From Lycium barbarum (lineage: Eukaryota; Streptophyta; Magnoliopsida; Solanales; Solanaceae), in assembly GCF_019175385.1 (NCBI RefSeq), contig NC_083344.1, positions 7,540,965-7,604,964 on the forward strand: a stretch of 64,000 bases of DNA, written 5' to 3'. The translations under genes were made by a program, and so were the position numbers. Under the pieces are notes generated by a model. It searched no databases and was not told the DNA's origin. It saw nothing but the letters and a program-made list of their open reading frames with translations. Below, in pieces: positions 46,201 through 57,320 of the stretch (position 1 is its first letter; each line of letters opens with the position of its first letter).

Positions 46201-46864
46201 GAAAAAACTGAAACCGAACCGAACCAAACTTCAAAAAACCGAAACCGAAAGAACCGAACCGAATTAGTTTGGTTCGGTGTTTGGTGTTCACTTTCAAAAC
46301 ACCGAAACCGAAATAGCTAAACCGAAGTATGAGAAAACCGAACCGAAGAACCGAACGCCCACCCGTAAATATTTCTGTAGCTATAAATCAGATTCTCATT
46401 AAAGATAAAAAGTATAATTAAATTATTCTTAAATATATAAAAGTGACATTATTTTAACAGACTAAAAAGGAAAGTATATCATATAACTTAGTATAAAGTG
46501 AATAGTACATTTATATTTAAATCAAAAGTAACGTATTAAAATGTCACACCCATAATTTGAACTTGTGAACTGAAACAATTTTTAAACATTTTTGCACTAA
46601 CTTTTATTTCCTCTTATGCTAAGAGGATTCAATAGTTCATATAGCTTAAAATATCATTTTTATTTATTCGTATAGTATAATTTTTCAATAAAGAGAATTC
46701 AATTGAATTTTGACCTTCTCTTTAGCTCCGCCCTTAAGTGAAACAAATAATCTTAAATATCAGATGGTTAAAATAAAATTATATATAGAGAAAATGATTT
46801 TTTTTATATTACTAATATTAACATATTCACGAAACTACATTAGAGTTTATGGCATTAGAGTCAT

Positions 46865-47589
46865 TCAGTTGTTCATGGTTGTCACCCACTTGGGCATCAC
46901 ATAACAAAATGTTTCGTTATAAGCAGTTCCCAACATGTCTGCGAAAAACACACTATTCACAAACATAGGAGGAACTGAGAAGATTGTTGCCCGTCCAAAA
47001 AGCTGTTGCTTCCCGCCTTCTTTCGCCAAAAGATCTGCCACTTTGTTCTGCTTACTGTAGTACTGGATGCCCAAGCTCGACCATCAAGCATCTGCATTCA
47101 GAATGATAGAGTTATAAGGCAAATGTCCTTCGTTGATCATTTTTATTACCTCTGTTGAGGCAGTGTTGATCTCAAGAGGCGTCGGCCTGTTTTCCAATGC
47201 AATTTTTGGTCCCTGCATAATGGCTGTTAATTCAGCAAGATTGTTAGTAGTATGAGGAAGACCTTTCATGTAGCCAATAACCCAGTTTCCCCTACTATCT
47301 CTGATAACACCACCTATTCCCCCTGTCCTGGGTTGCCTGGACAAGACCCATCAGTGTTAAGCTTATAAGAGTTTAGTTCCGATGGATCCCATTTAATAGA
47401 GATGACAGTTCTAATATATTGGGGTGAATGTATAGGTGCAAACCTTGGTGACCTCAATAACTTGACTGTAAATATTACTGAAAGAAGAATGATCATGCTT
47501 ACCATTAAAAAGGTTGTAATTTCTATTAAGCCAAATCCCTCAAAAACAAAAAGGCATTTATAAGCTAATCCACTGTATTTGGCCATCAA
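46865..47589 (-). pseudogene. RNase H domain relic (non-LTR retrotransposon type)
   Basis: Three broken pieces on the minus strand together resemble plant RNase H (RVT_3) domains: WDPSELNSYKLNTDGSCPGN, then GGIGGVIRDSRGNWVIGYMK, GLPHTTNNLAELTAIMQGPK and LEINTASTEVIKMINEGHLP, then YYSKQNKVADLLAKEGGKQQ and ADMLGTAYN. The catalytic Asp in NTDGS and the Glu in AEL are visible. Frame changes near 47085 and 47335, and stops, make it a pseudogene. The source could be a LINE or a domesticated RNase H gene. Confidence 0.75.
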
Positions 47590-47616
47590 ACTTATCTCTT
47601 CTCAGCTTGTTTCAGG

Positions 47617-48589
47617 TATGGGTGTACATAGGAAACCGCACCAAACCTACAATCTGAATCAAACCGAGAAAAAACTTGACTAGTGGTTTGGTTTGATTTG
47701 GTTTGTTTTTTTAAAAAAAAGCCCGACCACCATTGGCTTGGTTTGGTTTAAACCTAAAAAGAGTTAAACTGAACCAAACGAACCCGACATTACATGTATG
47801 AAATTTCAAAAATATTTTATACATAAAAATATTTATTTATAATGTAATTTATAAATATTTCTTAAACTTTTTCATGTTTTTTTCTTTTAACATATTATTT
47901 CAAGCTTAGATTTTAGATTTTGAATGTTCCAATAAGTTTTATAGCACATAGATGTTAGTAACTCAAATAAAACCCAACAAAAATCAACTCAATATTATGC
48001 TAACAAAAGAAATTCAATTCTAACACTAGGAATGATAATGTTGTTGGATATCTACTCTTTAGTTTTATAGTGGTTTAGACAATGAAAATACATTGCTTAA
48101 TTTTATTTTTTTCTTTAATATTTAGTCACGTAATTAATACATATTATCCGTACTTACTTTAGCATGACTTAATACTTTTAGATTATGATCATTTTCTATA
48201 TGTCTTATAAATTAGCCGGATTTATTATAACATGACGTAGTACTTTTAGATTATATATGATCATTTTATTTTATGCGATTTCATTATTTTTTTAAAAAAA
48301 TATTTTAATACAATGTCATCTCTCATCTCACATTTTATGTTATTTTCTTAAAAAGTATCTTAATTAGATAGTCATATCTTATTAAGACTAAAGAAATATT
48401 TGAAATACAAGTTATACGTTATGTACGAATACTTTACCAAAAAAATCCGAAAAACCCGAACAATCTGAAAAAATTGAGAAAACCCGACTTTTGTGGGTTG
48501 GTTTTTGTTTATAGATTTAAAAACCCGATGCAATTGATTTGGTTTGGCATTTGAAAAATCTGAATCAATCCGATCTATGTACACCCCTA
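47617..48589. mobile_element. hAT-like element (0.97 kb)
   Basis: Ends TATGGGTGTACATAGGAAAC and CCGATCTATGTACACCCCTA. Imperfect 8-bp flanks GTTTCAGG (47609-47616) and GCTCCAGG (48590-48597), 6 of 8. Subterminal AAACCAAACC / GGTTTGGTTTG arrays at both ends. No coding capacity. Confidence 0.7.
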
Positions 48590-48921
48590 GCTCCAGGTGA
48601 TGATCCAATTTTGGAAGTTGTTAAAAGATGATATATATTTTGATGGTAGAAGAGTTGGTTTGTTGGATAATATTAGCCCGGAACTGTTTACTGATGCAAC
48701 ACTCAAACAGAAAATGATATTGGAAATGCTTGTAAGTTTACATTGCAGCTATTAGTAATGCTGATGTGGCAAAATTAAAATGACAAAATCTTGGTACATA
48801 CATTGGTCCTTGATCTTTGGTGTCTACTCATTTCAAAAGCGAATATTAGAGAAATCTGTCGGTCAAAAAGAAGAAAAAGAAACTTACACCAAAATAAGGT
48901 ACAAAACTCTCGAGTCCTGAG

Positions 48922-49105
48922 CAGTGGCGGAGCCAGAATTTCCGTCGAGAGGATTCAAAATATAAAAAAGTAAACGTACGAAGAAGCCTAAGGGAATTCA
49001 ACATCTACTATATATATATAAAAAAAATTATCTTGTAAAAATAGTGTTTTTTTCCGCATAGGGGGTTCAGATGAACACCTTCGACTCTATGTGGCTCTGC
49101 CACTG
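48922..49105. mobile_element. hAT MITE
   Basis: Ends CAGTGGCGGAGCCAGAATTT and TATGTGGCTCTGCCACTG, flanked by a perfect 8-bp duplication GTCCTGAG (48914-48921 and 49106-49113). 184 bp. Confidence 0.92.
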
Positions 49106-49298
49106 GTCCTGAGCTCTTTCGATATATTTTTTGTTTTAATTTAAATGCTAGCTATATATTAAGTAATACTTCTATTAAAAAAAAATATATATTCCCTCCG
49201 ATTCATTTCACTTGTCATGTTTTTCTTTTATGCCCTCAAAAAAATACTAATTAAAAATCTTTTGACAAATTATTCTTATTTATTCCCTAATTATTCTT

Positions 49299-49651
49299 AT
49301 AGCTTGTTTGGCCAAGCTTCTAAAATCAGTTTAGTTTGAAAAGTGTTTTTTTTCAAAAGTATTTTTGGTGAAACACTTTGTCTTTGGCCAATTAATTTAA
49401 AAAGCACGTCTGAACAACAATTAGTGTTTGACCAAACTTTTAAAAAGTGTTTCTAAGTGTAATTTCTCAAAAGTGTGTTTCAAAAAAGTATTTTTAGGGA
49501 AAAACTACTTTCTTTAGCTTCTGCTACTCCCTAAAAGCACTTATTTTCTTCCAAAAAACTTGACCAAACACCTTATTTTTTTAAAATAGATGTTTTTTGA
49601 AAAGAAAAGAAAAACACTTTTAGCCTCCAAAAGCTTAGTCAAACCGGCTAT
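49299..49651. mobile_element. TIR MITE
   Basis: Ends ATAGCTTGTTTGGCCAAGCT and AAGCTTAGTCAAACCGGCTA. Internal AAAGTGTTT / AAACACTTT blocks recur in both orientations. A related partial copy lies around 57592-57755. Target duplication not resolved. Confidence 0.6.
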
Positions 49652-49829
49652 CACTTTACTACCTTTTTACCACATTTATCATAGTACGAATAAAGGTGGA
49701 GAAATATCATTAATTCGATCTTATTTGGACAGGTACAAATTTTTAGTAATCATGACAACTAAAATGGATAAGAAAACATACTTAATTAATGTCTTCTTCT
49801 TTTTCTTTTCTTTTTTTGGTTTTTCACTT

Positions 49830-49974
49830 GGTATTCGATACCCGTATTGAAGTCCGACTAAATGTAAAATCGTGTCGAAAAGTCCCCTAACAAAGACCAC
49901 TATGTACTCAAGGAGCTTCAAACCTAAAATCTCTGATTAAGGATAAAGGAGTGTTTATCACTCCACTATAACCC
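49830..49974 (-). mobile_element. tRNA-derived SINE
   Basis: On the minus strand it starts AAGGGTTATAGTGGAGTGAT (A-box-like TATAGTGGAGTG), has a degenerate B box AGGTTTGAAGC, and its body ends with AGTCGGACTTCAATACGGG and TATCGAATACC. Its 5' end touches the Tourist MITE that follows. Confidence 0.6.
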
Positions 49975-49977
49975 TTA

Positions 49978-50329
49978 GGGGTCGTTTGGTTCAAAAACAA
50001 ATTACGTTGGATAAGTTATGCTGGGATTAATTACGTTGGGATAAGTTATGCTGGGTTTAGCTATTCTAGAGTTATTTTTTATTGACTGTTTGGTATGTTG
50101 GACTAAAGTTTATACATTGGATAATTTCTAAAAAGAAGAGGATTCTTCCTTATCCCGGGATAACTTATCCTGGATAACTTATTCCACCCTATGGCAGGTA
50201 TAAGTTATCCCAACACTATTTTTACTCCTGGATAACTTATCTCATGATTACTAACCCAATAAGGGATAAGAAATTGCTAAATTTTTATCCCAGGACTATT
50301 TACGTTTATGTTTCATACCAAACGACCCC
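49978..50329. mobile_element. Tourist-like MITE
   Basis: Ends GGGGTCGTTTGGTTCAAAAA and TTCATACCAAACGACCCC, flanked by TTA (49975-49977 and 50330-50332). 352 bp. The interior is rich in GGATAAGTTAT / ATAACTTATCC. Confidence 0.9.
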
Positions 50330-51069
50330 TTACTGGTTAATTAATGTCTTCCCAAGCGTCTAATTTTGACCACTGTGGATAAGAAACAAATTTTAGAAGC
50401 CAAACTAGCTTGGACATTACGGTATTGTGTCTAATATAATCAAAGGCGGATTCAGAATTTAGAGGTTGCGGGTGCCACTATTTTATATAGGCAATACCTA
50501 CCACTAATCACAAATACTGGATTGGAAGGGTAAGCCAGTTAATTTGATTTGGGTTAATTCGATTAGGTCTATTATCTCTTTTATTCGTAAATAAACAAAT
50601 TAAATAAGTTCTGTTTGGTTCAGTTTTTCAAACCTGATTTAAAATTTAAAATTTTGGTCAAGAAGAAAATGACAAAAACAGATAACTCTTGAACGAGCAC
50701 ATCCAATTAGTGTTTGCTAATATGTAGCTAAAATTTTACATATTTTATTTGACTACATTAATTTACCTTCAATATTTTGAGTTAGTTTTTTCTGTCTCAT
50801 TTATCAAGCTTTGTGGCAATTGTTTGCAAAAAAATAAAAAAAATCACATTTTCAATATATCTAGCATAACAAACCCTTTTGATCTTTCAAAAGTCAATAA
50901 AATAGTGCTCAAATTATCATTCAGTATAGATCAATATCACATCACCAGAAAGAGAAAAATTATATGTTAAATAGATAAAATCAATTCAATTACTTATCAA
51001 AAGAAGAAGAAAGAGGAAAAGAAAAGGAAGGAGGAAAGAGATGCGAGGGTGTAGGGGGAAAAAAGGTGT
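50330..51069. other. Intergenic, nothing firm
   Basis: A fragment AAAGGCGGATTCAGAATTTA at about 50443 looks like one end of the CAGTGGCGGA hAT family. No gene seen. Confidence 0.35.
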
Positions 51070-51152
51070 CTAAACGCCTGTCGGAATCGAACTCGGGCGT
51101 GAGAAACAAAGAACTTTAATGGGCTGCGAGAACCACTGGCACCAGAGCTAGC
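51070..51152 (-). mobile_element. Possible tRNA-derived SINE head
   Basis: On the minus strand: GGTGCCAGTGGTTCTCGCAG, then about 25 bp later CGCCCGAGTTCGATTCCGAC with a near-canonical B box (GAGTTCGATTCC). It does not fold as a complete tRNA (no CCA-side acceptor pairing seen), so a SINE relic is more likely than a tRNA gene. Confidence 0.4.
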
Positions 51153-52036
51153 TTATTTAGGAAAGGTGCCATTTAATTTAGAGTTAGAAGCTTATATGAT
51201 CACTCAAATTTGGGTAATTGACCACCATAGTAACTCAACTTATGAAATTCCAATTCAGAACATTGAGTTAATTGAGGAGAACTTGACACAAAAATTAAAA
51301 AGAGCCACTCAATTGTTAGTTAAACTGTAGAGATTAAAAAAACTACTAAAAAGCACCTCGGTAGTAATTATATAATAGCAATGTGGTGAATATCACATTT
51401 TCAAGGTGTAATTTCTTGAAAGAATTAGTAATAATTTCAAGTATAATACTCTCTTATTATCACAAACTTTTAACTTCATATCAATGGTATTAACATTTAC
51501 CATTATTATCAATATTTAATATTCAAAAGTTTCACCGAAACCTATCCGATTTGCTAATATGATTATCAAGGTTTAGTAAATGTTTTTTCCAAATAATACT
51601 TTCTAAACTCAAATCATACACATAAAATAGATTTCATAAAGTTTTTTTCCGGTAAATAAGTTATGTTTCTGAATATTTTTTTTTGAGAAAAGGCCATAAA
51701 TAGTCCCTTATCTATGGGAGTATGTCTAAAATGGTCCCTTAACTATACACTTACCGGTTTTAGTCCTTTAACTATTCAAAAACTTATCAAATTTGGTTTC
51801 CGTCTATTTTTTATACAAACAACGTACAAACCCATAAACCTCCGTGAGATTAATGTTAACCCATTCCTCAAACATGTTTGTCTCTCTCTCTCTCCCCGCT
51901 TCTTTTTCCTCAAGTTCCTCTTGTTAAAAAAAGAAAAAAGAACAAAAAAGAGCATTCTGACATTGGTGTCGCTCTCGAGTCTCTGAAATTCGAAAAGACA
52001 AACTCAGGCACACAATTTCTGTAACCATTCTTCTCA

Positions 52037-52415
52037 AACACTACTAAAAAACTGGCAAAAACAGATGGTTTGCGTCGGTTATTTTTTGTGCAAAAATGTG
52101 CGAAAAAATATAATTATTTTTTATATTATTTTCTAAAATAAACCGATGGAGTCCCTCGTTTTTTTTTATTATAAAAAAATAGTATAAATTAAATCAATGT
52201 AAGTATATGAACAAAGAATATCAGTGGTAAAGCCCTTTAATGCCACGGAACATACCCGGGTTCTATTCCAAGTTCCTACATTTCATTCTTTAATTTTCAA
52301 AAAAAAAAAAAAACCAACGGGAGTCCGTCGTTTTTTTTTTTTTTCTTTTTTACAAAACCGACGGACTCTGTCGGTTTTACATCGGTTTTAACCGACGTAG
52401 TCCGTCGGTTACGAA
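52037..52415 (+). mobile_element. CACTA-like fragment
   Basis: The left end CACTACTAAAAAACTGGC is CACTA-like. The interior has ACCGACGGACTCTGTCGG and ACCGACGTAGTCCGTCGG palindromic repeats typical of this class. No matching right terminus is seen, so it is truncated or forms the internal part of the MULE. A tRNA-like stretch (AGTGGTAAAGCCC ... GGGTTCTATTCC, 52222-52275) lies within it. Confidence 0.4.
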
Positions 52416-52510
52416 AAGCGAGAGAGAACTTGAGGAAAAAAGTTGAGGTTAAAGAATGAACTTGAGGGAAAAGAAGCGGGGAGAGAGAGAGAGAGAGGTT
52501 TGAGGAATGG

Positions 52511-55500
52511 TGTTATATCCCATATTTTCATACATTGGGACGTTTTAAACTAAACGTGACAAGTTAAAGACAAGACTATTTTAAGGTACAAAATAGAGAC
52601 TTTTAACTCCCGATTTTGTTTCAATGCACAAGTTGCCTATAAATTTATTGATATAAAAAAAATATTATTGGAGATTAGGGGTAAATTAACTATGATTAGA
52701 TTATTAAGTGGGATTAAAATTTAATCACTTCATTAATTAATTAAGCCTAAGGGGACATGTCGGCCCCACCCGAATAAAAAAAAATAAAAAAATAAAGGCA
52801 TCAAAATCTGAAAATTAACAAAAACAAGTGCAAAGATGACTCAACATAAGGGGGAGTACGTGTAGCATGATGGGAAACCATATATAAAATAAAGCATAGT
52901 GCAAATGACACTTTCCAACTTCATTTGTTGAAAATCAGCTTTCAAGAACAACAAGAAGACATCTATGGCTGCTCACGGCCAGATTGAGGTTTAACAAAAA
53001 AAAAAAAAAAATAGTTTGTAGCTTAATAAAATTCTAAGGAGAAGACAAGGAGATAGAGGTGGAAAAGCAAGAATAAGTATAAGAATTTAAGACACAAATT
53101 GGAGCCAAGTATTCAAGGTAAGAATTGGTTATTTCTTTCACATTTAGAATGAGTTGGATGCATTGTGAATATGTATAAAATGGTGCATGTTGGTATTGAA
53201 TGTTGTTGTTGAAATTTGAAGTTAGCCGTGTGAAGGGCTTATGTGAAGTAATGTTTGAATTTCCTGTACATGTATTAAGAATGGTTTGAATATGGTAGTG
53301 TGTATGAGAGGAATAAAAATTATGGAATTTTGTATGTGGTTGTGTTGAAGCCGTGTAGGAGCTGATTTAGGAAGTTAATGGACTGTTTTGTGTGATGCTT
53401 TAATTGTTGATTGTTATGGACGTTGTGGTGTATTGGTTGCATTGTAAATATGTGAATTAAGATGTAAAAGAAATGATATGTGTGGGAGTAGGGAAAACAG
53501 TCCAACCGTGGACTGTTTTATGTAAAAAGAATAGGCTAATTAATTTGGAATGTTGATTGTTGTTGTCATGGGTTCTAAAATAAGAATGAGGATATTGATG
53601 GTTAAAAATTGGAGCGAAGTCGTTATGGGCTGTTTGTAGAAATTAGTATGTTGTTAATATAATTTCTTACGATTATGAAAACAATGTTGCTAAACGTGTT
53701 GTTGTTGTTTTGGTTGGAGTTGGACAATTGCAAGTTGTTGTGGCTCTTGTAAACTTGATAGATATGTGTTGATCACAAGAAATTGCAAATAGTAATGTTA
53801 TGTTGCTGTTTTGGGCCGTGAGTAGGAGCTGTTTTGATCAAACATGATAGTTAATTTTAAGTAGAATTATAGTTGTTGTTGCTCCGAACTATATGGCAAA
53901 AAGATTGGAAAGTTAAAGTTGAAATTGTGTTGATACGACCTTATTGTCAAATTGTATTGAATTGAAGGAATTGGAAGGATAAGTATGCCCATATATTGTC
54001 GTTGGTATTTCTGTGTCTACAGGAGCACAATTGAAAATTTGGAATAGGTGAACCTATAAGGGGAAGTGCTGCCGAATTTTCGCCAAAATGTTAGAATAGA
54101 AAACTTAAAAGAGAATATATATAGACTGGAATATAGGTCCTATAGGAGAATGAACTATAGAATGGCAAACTAGAAAATATAGTTACTAACGATAGCGTCA
54201 CTTTTATATAAATAGGCGAAAAAAGCGACGAGGCAAAAAGGATTCACGGATAGTCGTCGACAGGTATGTAAAGCCTATTCTTTCTTTCTTTTGGCATGTC
54301 CTAGACGTAAGTATGAAACGATATGAACCTTGGGGTAAATTCTACTCTCTAGTTCCATGCATGACTTATGATTCTATATTTCCTTAATGCTACTTTCACA
54401 AGCCTACTATATGATTGACTAATGAATGATGTATAGAAGTTCCTACTCTTAAAGAATTGCACAAATAGAGGCATATTTGACTTTCAAAAGCTACATCATG
54501 TTAAGTTGATACATGTACACGAAATCTGAAACGTTTCTTGTTATAGTTTGTTATGAGACTTAAAAAGAACTGAATATGAATATTATTTTGACACTTTAGA
54601 GCTGGTTAGTGCTTGTCCATTGAGTCTCAAAAGATGAATTGCATATATGTGGTTGCTATTTATTCTGCTCGTGCTTACCGCTATATCCTTCACTGAGTCC
54701 CGGGCCAGGACACGTTCTCGTGCGCATATTTACTATATTAATCACCGAGTCCCTCACTAGAGGGCCGGGACACGTTATATATATATGTATATGATGATAT
54801 GATGACATGATGATATGGAGATGGTGGCCAGGAGGGCATATTCCCTATTACCGAGTCCCTTATTAAAGGACCGGGACACGTCTATGTTTATGTTTATGAT
54901 GCTATGATTTTAATTACCGAGTCCCTCATTAAAGAGCCGGGACACGTTATATATGTTATATACAGAATGATTTTGCAACTTTGATTACAAAACTCTATAA
55001 CGATATTGATATGAGAATGATACAGATGAAATATGTCCAAAGGCAAGTTTTATGAATTTCTGATTGTTGCATTGGGTCCTACATACTTTGTCTCCTTATG
55101 AGTCTATTACTACATTTCATGCTTTACATGCTCAGTACATATTCCGTACTAACCCCCTTTCTTCGGAGGGCTGCGTTCATACCCGTAGGTACAGACGCTC
55201 GTTTTGGAGATCCGTCAGCTTAGGGTACCTATTCAACTATTTTGGACTGCTCCTTTGTTCTGGAGCCTAGCCTGTGGTATAACTCCCTTTTATTGTATAT
55301 ATAAGTGTTTATTCGGGGTACGGCGGGGCCCTGTCCCGTCATATGATATTGTCGTTACTCTTAGAGGTCTGTGGACATCTTTGTGGGTCTGTATATAGTT
55401 GTTGTTGCGTTGTATGACTATGACTTATGTTTGGGGCGTACCCATTCGTAATGGCAGCCTTGTCGGCTTGCGTATATATGCATATGTTTTGGGATGTTGT

Positions 55501-55746
55501 GCGTAGTGGCAGCCTTGTCGGCTTGCGTAGATATATATATATATGATATGAAAGTTGTAACTCCTCAGGAGACAGGTGGCTATGATATGCGTATATGCGA
55601 CAATGTTAAGGCAACGTCTTGCCTTTTTTTTTTTTTTTTATATATATAAATCCTTGTTATGCTAGCTGTAGATGATTGTGGTTAATAGGTGTATACGAGT
55701 GTCCAGCTCGGGCACTAGTCATGGCCTACGGGGTTGGGTCGTGACA
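52511..55746 (+). mobile_element. Solo LTR of a long-LTR retrotransposon (probably Ty3/gypsy)
   Basis: Starts TGTTATATCCCATATTTTCA and ends GGGTTGGGTCGTGACA, with TG...CA ends and a perfect 5-bp duplication AATGG (52506-52510 and 55747-55751). 3236 bp with no gag, pol, primer-binding site or second LTR, so it is a solo LTR left by recombination. It has a TATA-like TATATATAAG at 55296. Terminal motifs resemble Ty3/gypsy LTRs of nightshades; the orientation follows those ends. Confidence 0.82.
54691..54950. repeat. LTR-internal subrepeats
   Basis: Four copies of ACCGAGTCCCTCATTAAAG then GAGCCGGGACACGT (the first truncated), separated by TA-rich spacers. A second pair, GGCAGCCTTGTCGGCTTGCG, lies at 55453 and 55508. 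Such subrepeats are common in long LTRs. Confidence 0.8.
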
Positions 55747-57320
55747 AATGGTTTAACATTAATCTCACGGAGGTTTATGGGTTTGTACGTTGTTTGTATA
55801 AAAAATAGACGGAGACCAAATTTAATAAGTTTTTGAATAGTTAAAGGACTAAAACCGGTAAGTGTATAGTTAAGGGACCATTTTAGACCTACTCCCATAG
55901 ATAAAAGACTATTTATGGCCTTTTCTCATATTTGTTTTTAGAAGTAACTTCCATAATCAAGGGTGGATCTACCTTATGAGGTAGGGATGCCACGCGACCC
56001 GCAAAATTCTAAATATGTATGCAAATATCTGTGTAGAAACGTATATATAGATTAAATGAGTTAAAAGCTTCTATGATCACTCAATATTAGGTAATTGGTC
56101 ACCATAGTCACTCAACTTTGGGTAAGTGGCCTATATAGTCACTCAACTTTGTTTTGTCTTCCAAAAGTCACTCAACTTCTCCAGCAACCATTTTGCTAAA
56201 AAAAATCTCAAATTGTAACACATTAGCCTTGGTACTTTCAACGAACGGAAGATCCAAATTAAGATCGTAAAATCTTAATTTGATAGAATTTTATATTCTT
56301 ATAATAACTTTTTATTATTATTTATGCCTTGCAATATTGCTTGAGATATATTGTCTAAGTTCATAATTTTAAGTATTAATGATGAATAATATCATAAATT
56401 TTAGTATTATATGCACTAATTATGATGAATTGAATCCTAAATAAATAATTTAATTATTGATTTTATTTTATTTTAGATATTTTTAAAAATAAATTATAAT
56501 TGTCACATCATTAAATATGTACCGAAAATTATATTTTCGGCTAAAATGACTATGGAGGCCAATTACCCAAAGTTGAGTGACTATAGAGGCCACTTAACCA
56601 AAATTGAGTGACTATATAGGTCACTTACCCATAGTTGAGTGACTTTTGGAAGACAAAACAAAGTTGAGTGACTATAGAGGTCACTTACCCAAAGTTGAGT
56701 GACTATGGTGGCCAATTACCAATGTTGAGTGATCACAGAAGCTTTTAACTCATTTAATCTATATTTTCATTTCTACACAAATATTTGCATACATATTCAG
56801 AATTTTGCGGGTGGCGTGGCATCTCTACCTCATAAGGTAGATCCACCCCTAATTATATAATGGAAGTTACTTCTAAAAAAAAAAAATTCAGAAACATAAC
56901 TTATTTACTGGAAAAAACATTATGAAGTTTATTTATGTTTATGATTTGAGTTTAGAAAATATTATTTGGAAAAAACATTTACTAAACCTTGATAGTCATA
57001 TTAGCAAATCGGATAGGTTTCGGTGAAACTTTTGAATATTAAATATTGATAATAATGGTAAATGTTAATACCATTGATATGAAGTTAAAAGTTTGTGATA
57101 ATAAGAGAGAGCATTATACTTGAAATTATTACTAATTCTTTCAAGAAATTACACCTAGAAAATGTGATATTCACCACATTGCTATTATATAATTACTACC
57201 GAGGTGCTTTTTAGTAGTTTTTTTAATCTCTACAGTTTAACTAAAAATTGAGTGGCTCTTTTTAATTTTTGTGTCAAGTTCTCCTCCATTAACTCAATGT
57301 TCTGAATTGAAATTTCATAT

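Larger units (their letters stand above)
44480..46367 (+). mobile_element. hAT element (1.9 kb) with transposase relics
   Basis: Ends TAGGGGTGGGCATAATTACC and GAACGCCCACCCGTA (inverse TACGGGTGGGCGTTC), flanked by a perfect 8-bp duplication AATATTTC (44472-44479 and 46368-46375). Subterminal AACCGAACCGAA / TTCGGTTCGG arrays lie at both ends. It sits inside an older Stowaway-like element (CCTTCCGTCTCAGTTATATA at about 44372, continuing after 46376). The interior has 5' UTR-like C/T-rich sequence, a start codon at 45341 and transposase fragments. Confidence 0.88.
51685..55927. mobile_element. MULE-type TIR element nested in the foldback
   Basis: Ends GAGAAAAGGCCATAAATAGT and CTATTTATGGCCTTTTCTC with inverted repeats of about 270 bp (GGTCCCTTAACTATACACTT / AAGTGTATAGTTAAGGGACC, CCTCCGTGAGATTAATGTTA / AACATTAATCTCACGGAGG, and a CTCTCTCTCTCCCCGCTTCT block). 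Flanks ATATTTTTTTTT and ATATTTGTTTTT match 11 of 12, in the range of MULE duplications. The right repeat is split by the solo LTR at 52511-55746. Confidence 0.75.
51241..57320. repeat. Large foldback palindrome with nested insertions
   Basis: The left arm (51241-51681 plus 55940-56178) and right arm (56636-57320) are inverted copies of about 690 bp around a spacer of about 460 bp. For example, CCGAGGTGCTTTTTAGTAG at about 57200 mirrors CTACTAAAAAGCACCTCGG at 51343, and GGTTTCGGTGAAACTTTTG mirrors CAAAAGTTTCACCGAAACC. The centre is made of AGTTGAGTGACTAT / ATAGTCACTCAACT repeats. The left arm is interrupted by the MULE at 51685-55927. No coding capacity. Confidence 0.8.

Noticed and set aside
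45862..46227. Gln/Phe/Ser-rich minus-strand frame
   Set aside because: Translation of a CTG / GAACTGAAAA repeat inside a hAT element.
51070..51152. Possible tRNA gene on the minus strand
   Set aside because: A good B box but no complete cloverleaf or acceptor stem was found; treated as a SINE head.
55064..55398. Two overlapping frames of 64-68 codons
   Set aside because: Both lie within the solo LTR; no retroviral-type domain.
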